This document shows, piece by piece, positions 46,945-57,059 of a DNA stretch of 64,000 bases. The DNA is from Lithobates sylvaticus (lineage: Eukaryota; Chordata; Amphibia; Anura; Ranidae), in NCBI GenBank assembly GCA_028564925.1, contig CM053030.1, positions 403,371,397 to 403,435,396 of the forward strand, given 5' to 3'. Positions within the stretch are counted from its first letter, which is position 1; each line of letters opens with the position of its first letter. A program made the position numbers and the translations under genes. Below the pieces are notes generated by a model. The model did no database searches, was not told the DNA's origin, and worked only from the letters and a program-made list of their open reading frames with translations.

Positions 46945-47055
46945 TGTGCCACTTTGTGTTGGTCTATCACATACAATCCCAATAAAATACATTTACTTTG
47001 TTGGTTGTAACATGACAAAATTTGGAAAATTTCAAGGAGTATCAAGGCACTGTAT
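46945..47055 (-). mobile_element. Terminal fragment of a further Tc1-like family
   Basis: GTGCCACTTTGTGTTGGTCT leads through AACATGACAAAATTTGG to CAAGGCACTG followed by TA. Inverted, CAGTGCCTTG after TA is a Tc1-type tip. No transposase remains nearby. Confidence 0.6.
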
Positions 47056-47320
47056 GTAGAAATGCAGACAAATGCACATGTTAAAATATTTATTTTTTCT
47101 TCAACTTTTATTTTTTATTTTTTTTAGAATGTTTTTTTTAATTTTTTTTCTGTTTTTGGCTAGTTTTGAGTAATACATGACATTCATTTGCTGGAAAATG
47201 TTAGGAAAGCATAAGATTCATATGTGTTGCGAATGTGTGACATTTCTATTGCAGTGTTTGTTGTCACTGAATTTATACACAAAGAAAGCTATTTAAAGCA
47301 TTGCTTTACTACTTGTACAG

Positions 47321-47459
47321 ATACCCCATCGCAGCGCGTGCAGTTTATTCTGGGTACTGAGGATGATGATGAAGAGCACATACCACATGATCTCTTCACC
47401 GAGATGGATGAGCTTTGCGTTCGGGATGGAGAGGAATGTGAATGGAAGGAGACTGCAAG
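47321..47459 (+). CDS. SLC4A7: SLC4A7-like exon C
   Basis: 139-nt exon after TTGTACAG; GTGAGC donor. It enters in phase 1 (completing Asp) and leaves in phase 2 (AG, completed to Arg by the next exon). It encodes [18 protein letters not shown], then [47 protein letters not shown] is diagnostic of Na+-coupled SLC4 transporters and begins the large cytosolic domain (band-3 cytosolic fold) that dimerises and regulates transport. TEMDELC rather than TELDEIC favours SLC4A7 over SLC4A8/SLC4A10. VRDGEEC carries two substitutions relative to the mammalian YRDGEEY I recall. Confidence 0.95.
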
Positions 47460-47796
47460 GTGAGCTCTCTAAGCCTGTCTGTATGACCTCAGCCTATTCT
47501 ATGGATATGGCAGAATGGTATCTCGGGTGTCTTGGTTGCTATTTAAAGGACACTTGCCGCTTTATATGGAAAATGGTCCCCACCTTCAGACCACTTTGTG
47601 TAGTTACATGAAACTATATTGCTTCCCATGCTCTCAGAAGCACCATTTGGGTCACTTTCTTGCTGCTCTCTCTACATTTGTGGATTGTGTCGGCCCTTTT
47701 TGATATAATAGATGCCACTTTACTGGGAAGGAGTCAAGATACTGGTTTACACAGAAGATATCTGATTCTGTGGTCTTCATTATTGACAGAATTGAT

Positions 47797-48040
47797 CTAA
47801 GGCCCCTTTTACACTACCGTGATTTTGACGCGATTTCAGGGAATGCCTGTGTAAACTTGAGGTGTATGGACTTTAACTCGCATGAAAATCGGACCAAAGT
47901 GGTACAGGGACTACTTTTAAAGTCTGCACAACTTGAAGTTGCACATATATGAATGGCTATAATTGGAAATCATGGGGAACGACTTGTCATGCGACAGTCC
48001 CAAGTCGCAGGGCAAGTCGTACAAGTTTGAAAGGGGCCTA
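47797..48040 (+). repeat. MITE with AAGGCCCCTTT ends, subfamily of 9556-9833
   Basis: CTAAGGCCCCTTTTACACTA and GTTTGAAAGGGGCCTA. The interior GATTTTGACGCGATTTCAGG and GGAATGCCTGTGTAAACTTG follow the order at 9556-9833. Confidence 0.85.
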
Positions 48041-48134
48041 CGTATTTCTCTCTAATTTTCCTTTCAGGTTGACATCTGCATTAAATGTTGGCCAGATTTG
48101 GGCAGGAAGTGTAAGGACAGGCTACATGGATTGC

Positions 48135-48512
48135 TTAAGGCCCCTTTCACACTGAGGCGTTTTTCATTCGCTACAGCGATAAAAATAGCGCTTGTATAGC
48201 GCCTGTAAAATGTGGCTCCTTTCACTCCAGTGTACACTGGAGCGGGGTGCTAGCAGGACGGTAAAAAAGTCCTGCCAGCAGCATCTTTGGAGCGGTGTAT
48301 TCACCGCTCCTACCCATTGAAATCAATGGGGCAGCGCGGTTATACCGCCAGCAAAGCGCCACTTTGCGGGTGGTTTTAACCCTTTTTCGGCCACTACAGC
48401 TAGTAGGGTTAAAACTGCCCCGCTAGCGGCCGAAAAATGACGGTAAGGCGGCGCTAAAAATAGCACCGCTTTCCTGCCGACGCCCACACCACCCCAGTGT
48501 GAAAGGGGACTA
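48135..48512 (+). repeat. MITE with AAGGCCCCTTTCACACTG ends
   Basis: TTAAGGCCCCTTTCACACTG and CAGTGTGAAAGGGGACTAA. The interior has inverted pairs (GGTATTCACCGCTCC; AGCGGTTATACCGC) and GCGCTAAAAATAGC. A partial relative is at 19256-19500. Confidence 0.87.
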
Positions 48513-48650
48513 ATTGCAGCACTTTGGTCCTGCTTTCAGGGTTTCTTTCTAATAGTGGGAATTTTTTCTTTTTTTTTTTATCTTCTCATTCTTGTGTGGC
48601 TTCCTAAAATTTGCTCCAGCTTCTAGTAATTCAGGAAACATGCTGGTAGG

Positions 48651-48952
48651 TTAAAGCTGAGCTCCAGTAATTTTTGTGTTTATTAAAAGTCAGCAGCTAC
48701 ATAAACTGGCATTTCAACTGTGGGCACCCGCCTGTGACAGCTTGCGGCTTCACAGCCGACTGCATTCGCACGTCACGCTGCGCCTCCTGAATGGTGCGGC
48801 AGGCTTCTGGGGCCTTGATTTGTCCCAGAAGACTGCAGGGAGAGAGAGGGGGAGGAGAATTTCTGCTGGGATCGCCCCCACTCCAAAAAATAAATAAATC
48901 CTATGCCATATGTGGCAGGGAAGTTCCCCTTTTGGGTAGTGCTACGCTTTAA
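48651..48952 (-). repeat. Dispersed repeat family 1, copy 4 (reversed, shortened)
   Basis: TTAAAGCTGAGCTCCAG start, AAAAGTCAGCAGCTACATAA, a GAAGACTGCAGGGAGAG block and TGCTACGCTTTAA end. Lacks the long C-run of the other copies. Confidence 0.65.
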
Positions 48953-49759
48953 TGTATTTGCCCAAAATGGTACTAATTTGTCTACGTATGAATGGTATAG
49001 AGTAGACCATTCCTCTGAGTGCTGAGAATTTTTAGTTAAGCACTCTCTAACTCTCTAAAAAAAAACTACTAAATATGGCCGCTAATACATGTAGTATGCA
49101 AAGGCTTTGGGCCTACTTTTTTACATTTATACAACATATCTTCAATATTTCTTATGCGAACTGTACTTGCAAGTTCTTTCCTTTTACTAAAAAGGTGCAG
49201 AAGAATCATATGACGACTTCTCCCCACTGCCTATTAATAGGTTCCCTTGTGTGATAACAATCCTTAATTCCGCCCTCTGCTTAATGTAACATAATGACGG
49301 AAAGATGAGACCCAAAAGAGAAACCAGAATTAAGAATGAGCATAGTAAAACATGTAGCACTCTACTCCTAGTTTAAAAACGTATTCTGTTCAAGTATTTT
49401 GAACTCAAAAAAATACCTTCTGTTCTCAGCCTGCTTCAAATCTCCAAATGTATTTATTTTTGCTGCTTTAATCTGACTTCCTGTTGGAGGGTAAGTGCTT
49501 TTGTTCTTCATGGCCCCACTGGATGTAAAACTTGGCCACCCTCTTTCTCACTCCGGACTACCGACTATGGCAGGGCTCAAAATTTCAAGTCCTGAGCTAC
49601 TAGCCAGGCCTTAAGGGTTACTCGCCACCAGTTGCTCGCCCAACCCCTACCCTGCCCCGCCCCTAAACACGCCCTCATAAATGATCTCATGAAATGATTT
49701 ATGCAGAATTAAGTTGTAAAAATAAATATTAACAACTTTGTCCACCAATGCAGCCAGCC

Positions 49760-50275
49760 TGTGCCCCCCCCCCCCCACTGCAGACTGTGTCCCCAGTGTC
49801 CCCCCCCCCAGTGCAGCATGTGTCCCCAGTGCAGCATGTGTCCCCAGTGCAGCATGTGACTCCCCCCAGTGCAGCATGTGATCATATACAGCCCCTCCCC
49901 CTTGTCCGAGTCCCTTTGATAGACAGATCATGTGACTCCCCCCCAGTTCAGCATGTGACTCCCCCCAGTGCAGCATGTGACTCCCCCCCCCCCCCAGTGC
50001 AGCATGTGACTCCCCCCCCCCCCAGTGCAGCATGTGACTCCCCCCCCCCCCCCCAGTGCAGCATGTGACTCCCCCCCCCCCCCCCCCCCCCCCCCTCCCC
50101 CCCCCCCCCTCCCCGCCCCCCCCCCCCGTGCAGCATGTGACTCCCCCCCCCCCCCCCCCCCCAGTGCAGCATGTGACTCCCCCCCCCCCCCCAGTGCAGC
50201 ATGTGACCCCCCCCCTCCCCCCCCTCCCCGTACTCCCCCCCCCCCCCTCCCCTCCCCCCCCCCCAGTGCAGCATG

Positions 50276-50314
<39 letters not shown>

Positions 50315-50318
50315 CCCA

Positions 50319-50389
<71 letters not shown>

Positions 50390-53071
50390 CCCCCCCCCCC
50401 CCCCCCCCTCCCCCCCACGCACCCCCCCCTGCGCCCCCCCCCCCTGCCGCCCCTCCCCCCCAGTGCAGCATGTGACTCCCCCCCCCCCAGTGCAGCATGT
50501 GACTCCCCCCCCCCCCCCCAGTGCAGCATGTGACTCCCCCCCCCCCAGTGCAGCATGTGACTCCCCCCCCCAGTGCAGCATGTGACTCCCCCCCCCCAGT
50601 GCAGCATGTGACCCCCCCCCCCCCGCAGCCTGTGTCCCCCCCCCGCAGCCTGTGTCCCCCCCCCCCCCCCCCCCCGCAGCCTGTGTCCCCCCCCCCCCCC
50701 CCGCAGCCTGTGTCCCCCCCCCCCCAGTGCAGCCTGTGTCCCCCCCCCAGTGCAGCCTGTGTCCCCCCCAGTGCAGCCTGTGTGCCCCCCCCCCCCCAGT
50801 GCAGCCTGTGTGCCCCCCCCCCCCAGTGCAGCCTGTGTGCCCCCCCCCCCCCCAGTGCAGCCTGTGTGCCCCCCCCCCAGTGCAGCCTGTGTGCCCCCCC
50901 CCCCCAGTGCAGCCTGTGTGCCCCCCCCCCCCCCCCAGTGCAGCCTGTGTGCCCCCCCCCATGCAGCCTGTGTCCCCCCCCCCCAGTGCAGCCTGTGTGT
51001 CCCCCCCCCAGTGCAGCCTGTGTGTCCCCCCCCCCCCAGTGCAGCCTGTGTGTCCCCCCCCCCCAGTGCAGCCTGTGTGTCCCCCCCCCCCCAGTGCAGC
51101 CTGTGTGTCCCCCCCCCCCCCAGTGCAGCCTGTGTGTCCCCCCCCCCAGTGCAGCCTGTGTGTCCCCCCCCCAGTGCAGCCTGTGTGTCCCCCCCCCAGT
51201 GCAGCCTGTGTGTCCCCCCCCCCCCAGTGCCCCCCCCCCCAGTGCAGCCTGTGTGTCCCCCCCCCCCCCAGCCTGCCCCCCCCCCCCCCCCAGTGCAGCC
51301 TGTGTGTCCCCCCCCCCCCAGTGCAGCCTGTGTGTCCCCCCCCCCCCCCCAGTGCAGCCTGTGTGTCCCCCCCCCCAGTGCAGCCTGTGTCCCCCCCCCC
51401 CCCCCCAGTGCAGCCTGTGTCCCCCCCCCCAGTGCAGCCTGTGTGCCCCCCCCCCAGTGCAGCCTGTGTGTCCCCCCCCCCCCAGTGCAGCCTGTGTGTC
51501 CCCCCCCCCCCAGTGCAGCCTGTGTGTCCCCCCCCCCAGTGCAGCCTGTGTGTCCCCCCCCCCCCCAGTGCAGCCTGTGTGTCCCCCCCCCCCCAGTGCA
51601 GCCTGTGTGTCCCCCCCCCCCAGTGCAGCCTGTGTGTCCCCCCCCCCAGTGCAGCCTGTGTGCCCCCCCCCCCCAGTGCAGCCTGTGTGCCCCCCCCCCC
51701 CCCCCAGTGCAGCCTGTGTGCCCCCCCCCCCCCCCCCAGTGCAGCCTGTGTGCCCCCCCCCCCAGTGCAGCCTGTGTGCCCCCCCCCCCAGTGCAGCCTG
51801 TGTGCCCCCCCCCCAGTGCAGCCTGTGTGCCCCCCCCCCCCCCCCCACCAGTGCAGCCTGTGTGCCCCCCCCCCCCCCCCCCCCGTGCAGCCTGTGTGCC
51901 CCCCCCCCCCCCAGTGCAGCCTGTGTGTCCCCCCCCCCCCCAGTGCAGCCTGTGTGTCCCCCCCCCCCAGTGCAGCCTGTGTGTCCCCCCCCCCCCAGTG
52001 CAGCCTGTGTGTCCCCCCCCCAGTGCAGCCTGTGTGTCCCCCCCCCCAGTGCAGCCTGTGTGTCCCCCCCCCCAGTGCAGCCTGTGTGTCCCCCCCCCCC
52101 AGTGCAGCCTGTGTGTCCCCCCCCCCCAGTGCAGCCTGTGTGTCCCCCCCCCCCAGTGCAGCCTGTGTGTCCCCCCCCCCCAGTGCAGCCTGTGTGTCCC
52201 CCCCCCAGTGCAGCCTGTGTGTCCCCCCCCCCCCAGTGCAGCCTGTGTGTCCCCCCCCCCCAGTGCAGCCTGTGTGTCCCCCCCCCCCCCAGTGCAGCCT
52301 GTGTGTCCCCCCCCCCCCAGTGCAGCCTGTGTGTCCCCCCCCCCCCAGTGCAGCCTGTGTGTCCCCCCCCCCCCCCCAGTGCAGCCTGTGTGTCCCCCCC
52401 CCCCCCAGTGCAGCCTGTGTGTCCCCCCCCCCCCCAGTGCAGCCTGTGTGTCCCCCCCCCCCCCCCAGTGCTGCCTGTGTGTCCCCCCCCCCCCCAGTGC
52501 AGCCTGTGTCCCCCCCCCCCCCAGTGCAGCCTGTGTGTCCCCCCCCCCCCAGTGCAGCCTGTGTGTCCCCCCCCCCCCACTGCAGCCTGTGTGTCCCCCC
52601 CCCCCCCCCAGTGCAGCCTGTGTCCCCCCCCCCCCCAGTGCAGCCTGTGTCCCCCCCCCCCCCAGTGCAGCCTGTGTCCCCCCCCCCCCAGTGCAGCCTG
52701 TGTGTCCCCCCCCCCCCCAGTGCAGCCTGTGTGTCCCCCCCCCCCAGTGCAGCCTGTGTGTCCCCCCCCCCCATGCAGCCTGTGTGTCCCCCCCCCCCAG
52801 TGCAGCCTGTGTGTCCCCCCCCCCCCAGTGCAGCCTGTGTGTCCCCCCCCCCCCAGTGCAGCCTGTGTGTCCCCCCCCCCCCCCAGTGCAGCCTGTGTGT
52901 CCCCCCCCCCCCCCAGTGCAGCCTGTGTGTCCCCCCCCCCCAGTGCAGCCTGTGTGTCCCCCCCCCCCCAGTGCAGCCTGTGTCCCCCCCCCCCCCCCCC
53001 CCAGCCCCCCCCCCCCCCCCCCCCCACCAGTGCAGCCTGTGTGTCCCCCCCCCCCCCAGTGCAGCCTTTGT

Positions 53072-53108
<37 letters not shown>

Positions 53109-53120
53109 AGTGCAGCCTGT
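49760..53120. repeat. Poly(C) minisatellite, C(6-20)+AGTGCAGC.TGTG units
   Basis: Each unit is a C-run of variable length plus a 14-18 base spacer. Spacer types are zoned. AGTGCAGCATGTGACT dominates to about 50610. GCAGCCTGTGT follows to about 50760. AGTGCAGCCTGTGTG then lies in blocks (50780-50960, 51660-51900). AGTGCAGCCTGTGTGT fills most of the rest. Almost pure C stretches lie at 50070-50130 and 50280-50450. By unit length there are roughly a hundred or more units. The - strand has as many G-runs. Frames of up to 1126 codons here are repeat translations, not genes. Assembly of such C-runs is error-prone, so lengths are approximate. Confidence 0.97.
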
Positions 53121-53144
53121 GTCCCCTATGCAGCCTACCTGTGC

Positions 53145-53455
53145 AGGGTAGGAGAGCCGCCGCCTGTTTAATTAGAGTGCCAGGGGAACATAACAGCTTT
53201 CGTTTGAATAGCTGTGTGTTCCCCGCCGCGCGCCGTCATATACAGCCCCTCCCCCTTGTCCGAGTCCCTTTGATAGACAGATCACCTGTCCAATCCTGGG
53301 TCAGGTGATCTGTCTGTCTATCAAAGTTCCCCAGACAAGGGGGAGGGGCTGTATATGACGGCGCGCGGCGGGGAACACACAGCTATTCAAACGAAAGCTG
53401 TTATGTTCCCCTGTCACTCTAATCAAACAGGCGGCGTTGGCGGCTCTCCTACCCT
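53145..53455. repeat. Large hairpin at the right side of the hAT element
   Basis: 53145-53288 and 53302-53455 are inverted copies around a 13-base spacer. Matching landmarks are GGAGAGCCGCC, AACATAACAGCTTTCGTTTG, GTGTTCCCCGCCGCGCGCCG, CAGCCCCTCCCCCTTGTC and GATAGACAGATCACCTG. A few mismatches and small indels exist. The piece 53236-53284 is also present, identical by eye, inside the array at 49882-49930. Confidence 0.95.
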
Positions 53456-53621
53456 CCGATCCTACGCTTGCGAGACCTCAAAATCCACTCGCAAAATGCG
53501 AGCAGGCGAGTGGATTTTTTGAGGTCTGGACTATGGTATTTGTAGCGTACATAGAGCAGTGGGGGGAGATCTAGAGGTTTGGGAGCTGACAGAGGACATT
53601 ACACTGGGGTAGAAAAGCACA

Positions 53622-53993
53622 ATGAGGCCTCTTTCGCATGAGCCATCCAATTTGGGTCTGCCTGTCTGTTTTTCAGGCATACCCGATTGGATTCTCCATT
53701 TTCCTCTAGACTTGTGTCTGTTTACACCCGGCTATCTCGAATCCAGCAAAAAACAAACAAGGCCAATCTGTTCCCCTCTCTCTGGATCGGATCAGAGCCC
53801 AGTTGGGTGTAAACGGACACGGCGGGTCATTGACATCCGACTGCTCATAGAGCAGAGCGGGCTGCATCTGTGTCTGCTCTGCATAAGCAGAGTGGATACG
53901 GACCTGTCACCCGGCCTCTCTGCTCAGCAGGGGATTAGCGGACAGATCCCCTGCTGAACAAAATCGGACCTGGCCTATGTGAAAGGGGCCTGA
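53622..53993 (+). repeat. MITE with AGGCC(C/T)CTTT ends
   Basis: GAGGCCTCTTTCGCATG and CTATGTGAAAGGGGCCTGA. The interior is rich in CCAATTTGGGTCTGCC and GGATCGGATC-like blocks, an arrangement parallel to 8378-8773. Confidence 0.8.
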
Positions 53994-54223
53994 AATTGAT
54001 TTTATGGATGAGGATATCGTTTAGTATCACTTTTAAGGGCTTTATGCACATTGACGCATAAGGCCTTGCACTGCAAAACTGGCTGTATTTATGTGCACGG
54101 GACACGGCCTCTTGTACAAATTAATGACAAGAAGTGGCTGTAGATTGGTAAACTATCTGCATCCAGGAGCATATATCTGTTCCTGGACACATGTATACAC
54201 CCAGGGGCATATCTACCGTGAGA

Positions 54224-55020
54224 CAAACAAGGCCTTTTCCTTGGGCGGCATTTTTTAGGGGGGCGTCGCCGCCCCCTGGCAGAAGGGACACTATGACTCT
54301 GTTCCTGTGATCCCAGTCCAGAGTACTAAACGGAGCACACTGATGGAAATTAAGAATACAGCACAATACAATGATCAGTGCAAAGTGCTGCACGGGATAC
54401 AATGACTCCAATGAGTAATTGCATCGATCAGAGTTCTTCCCAGAGTGATCTGAGGACTCCAGTGTGAAGATCGATGTCGGATCAATGTGGTCGGACTTTT
54501 TCAACAGCAGGGTGTTCTTCCTTGAGAAGGAATATGGGTTGCGGTGCACAGCTGAGATCTCCATCCTGCTTTCGGCTCTCCTGACATGTGATCACTCTGA
54601 GCTCTCCGCTTTCGGTCGGAGCTCTCTGATCATGAGGAGAGAGCTCCGAGTCTGATCACATCACATCAGGAGAGCCACAACCCCACCAACACCTCCGATA
54701 TTGCTTCTCCAGGAGGAAATCCCTTCTCAGGATAGAGTAAGTCCAACCACGTCGTTTCTCGATACCGATCTTCACACTGGAGTCCTCAGATTTCTCCGGG
54801 GAGAACTCTGATGGCTGTGATCATTCATTGGAATCATTGTATTCCGTACAGCACTTTGCCACTGATCATTGTACTCTGTGCTGTATTCTTCATTTCCAGC
54901 TTTGTGCTCCATGTAGTACTCTGGACTGTGATCATGGAAACAGTCGTAGTGTCCCTTCCGCCTGGGGGGCTGTGCCGTCCCCCCCAAAAGATTCTGCCCA
55001 AGACAAACGCCTTGTTGTAG
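54224..55020. repeat. Fold-back repeat with about 390-bp arms
   Basis: 54224-54610 and 54630-55020 are diverged inverted copies. AAACAAGGCC...TTGGGCGGCA pairs with GCCCAAGACAAACGCCTTG. CTGGCAGAAGGGACACTA pairs with AGTGTCCCTTCCGCCTGG. TCCAGAGTACTA pairs with TAGTACTCTGGA. AATGATCAGTGCAAAGTGCT pairs with AGCACTTTGCCACTGATCATT. The centre holds GAGCTCTCCGC / CGGAGCTCTC. Moderate divergence suggests an older element; no coding content. Confidence 0.88.
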
Positions 55021-55024
55021 ATAC

Positions 55025-56215
55025 GATCCTGGGTGTCACCTTCATCACACCGCATGGCCTGGGACCACACCACCCCCTCCCACCATTCTAAAGCCTAGCC
55101 TGGGTGACACGGATGTGACAAATTTCAGGGGAAGCCCTGCTGGGTCACATTTTCCACTGGCCTGTCCGATCATTTCCATCACCTCATGTGATCAGATCAG
55201 CACACTGATTTCATGGGAACATGATATATTCCATAGATCTACTGTCCGCACTGAGATTGAGAGGATCATCCCCTGCTCCCTACACTCCCTACATAGCCAC
55301 CAGAGACCCTGCACTGGCACTTGAGAAGGAAGGGGTGGGACAAATTTAGATGGGGTTTTGAAGTCTTGCCTAGGGCAGCACATACACCACTGTATACACT
55401 TGTAACTGCATTGTTCGGTGTACAGCTGCACCCCCTTATTGATTTTTGTGTAGGCGGTTGTACACAGCACGTGTGGCTTCCTGGCACAGAAATATGGCCA
55501 GTTTTCATAGTTTATGGTCCTATGCGCCCTTGTGCAGGAGTCCTTGGATAACAAAGAAGGGTGAGTGCACAATTCTCGAACAAATCTCTTAAGTTCGAAT
55601 CCTAGAAAGCGGCGATTGGCTTGCAATGGTAATATGAACTGTGAAACTAGACCCTGCTGCTCTACAGCTTTACCTCCTTTATGAAACTTGGTATGGTAAG
55701 GGTGATACATAAAGTATAGTAGCTGACAGATCCATATGTTGTAACAGATGCTCCTGAACTTGTTGCTCCCTTGCGATTTTAAATTTTTGTCCTTTTACAG
55801 ATAAGTATTTTATGGGGACAAATTCTAGAATGGATACCATTTTGTCAGAAATATTGTGGAATTAGATGGGAGTCCTTTTTTTCTTTTCTTTTTTTTCTTT
55901 GAAGTACCTTCAATGAACATGAGTGTTTAAGCCCACAGCTATCCTGTGTTGGATTTAGCGGTGGTTTCTTCAAAGGTCATGGGATGCAGCTTTAAGACTT
56001 TCACACAAGACTGTTTAATCATGTTACCATCATAAATCTTTTTATTTTTATTTTTTTTTTTTATCATGCGCAGAAGGCATTTTGCATACATGGATCAAAA
56101 ACCGTCTTGATGTGTTTTGCTCATAAAGCCATGTTCACACTTGCTCAAAATACTGGCACTAAACAAACGCACTTATAGCGCTCACGCGAGTTGTTTGCGC
56201 CACGTTTAACGCACG
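55025..56215. other. Intronic stretch with nothing firm
   Basis: T-runs at 55868-55900 and 56046-56063. GTTCGAATCC at 55593 resembles a pol III B box but lacks an A box and tRNA fold. No other feature is supported. Confidence 0.45.
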
Positions 56216-56629
56216 TCTAACCACTTGCGCTCCAGAAGGTTTTACCTCCTTCATGACCAGACCACTTTTTTTTTTTTTTTTTTTTTTGCTATTTGGCACT
56301 GCGCTACTTTAAGTGGCAATTGGGCAACACTGTACACAAATTAAATTAACTTTATATAATTTTTTTCACACAAATGAGCTTTCTTTTGGTGGCATTTTAT
56401 CACCACTGGGTTTTTTGCTTTCTGCGCTCTAAACTAAAAAAGACTGAAAATTTTGGGGATAAAAATAACAAATTTTTTTTCTTTCCACTATGAAATCCAA
56501 TAAAAAATAAAATGTAATCACAAATTTTGGCCAAAATATATTCTGCTACAGGTCTTTAATGGAAAAAAAAAAAATCCCAATATTGTATATTGATTGGTTC
56601 GTGTGTATGTATATATGTGTGTATGTATA

Positions 56630-56719
56630 TATTGTGTGTGTGTGTGTGTGTATATATGTGTGTGTATGTATATAATATATGTATATATGTATATATGTAT
56701 ATATGTATATATTAATATA

Positions 56720-56805
<86 letters not shown>
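56630..56805 (+). repeat. (GT)n / (TA)n microsatellite
   Basis: GT units at 56633-56650, ATGTATAT units to about 56715, then (TA)n to 56805. Confidence 0.96.
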
Positions 56806-56809
<4 letters not shown>

Positions 56810-57059
56810 AGGCAGAAACAATTTAATCAATTAATATTTTCATAATCGATGAATCGGCCAGTAACATAGTGGGGTTAAAAAAAATAAAAAAATTAGCCCT
56901 TTATAGTGCAAATAATTGCTACTGTAAATATTACTTTTACAGTTCTACAGTAAAAAAATGAACCCCTTACAGTAGTGATTTATCTGATTCCTTTTTTATT
57001 TTTTTTTTTGTACTATAAAGGGCTAATTTTAGTTAACCCCCATTATGTTACTAAACGTC

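Larger units (their letters stand above)
35635..47320 (+). other. SLC4A7: SLC4A7 intron between exons B and C
   Basis: 11.7-kb phase-1 intron with GTACGT donor and TTGTACAG acceptor. It contains the tandem minisatellite element, two Tc1-like transposons, MITEs and a GT/TA microsatellite. 47060-47320 shows nothing except T-runs and a weak pyrimidine tract. Confidence 0.9.
49571..53528. mobile_element. hAT-type non-autonomous element swollen by an internal poly(C) array
   Basis: An exact 8-bp direct repeat GACTATGG flanks the element (49563-49570 and 53529-53536), the target-site length of hAT transposons. The left end is CAGGGCTCAAAATTTC. The right end, inverted, is CAGACCTCAAAAAATCC, a short imperfect inverted repeat with the hAT CAG...CTG form. 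Between the left 190 bp and the right 400 bp the interior is a C-rich minisatellite. A large hairpin (53145-53455) lies before the right end. No transposase is present. The intact target duplication shows that the array grew within one inserted element rather than by later insertions. Confidence 0.85.

Noticed and set aside
49647-53308. Open frames of 839-1126 codons on both strands across the poly(C) array
   Set aside because: They translate C-runs and a fixed spacer into Pro/Cys or Gly/His/Thr repeats in several frames at once. No domain, splice context or codon pattern supports a protein.
55590-55605. GTTCGAATCC as a tRNA/SINE B box
   Set aside because: No A box at the right distance and no cloverleaf; the surrounding sequence does not repeat elsewhere in the window.
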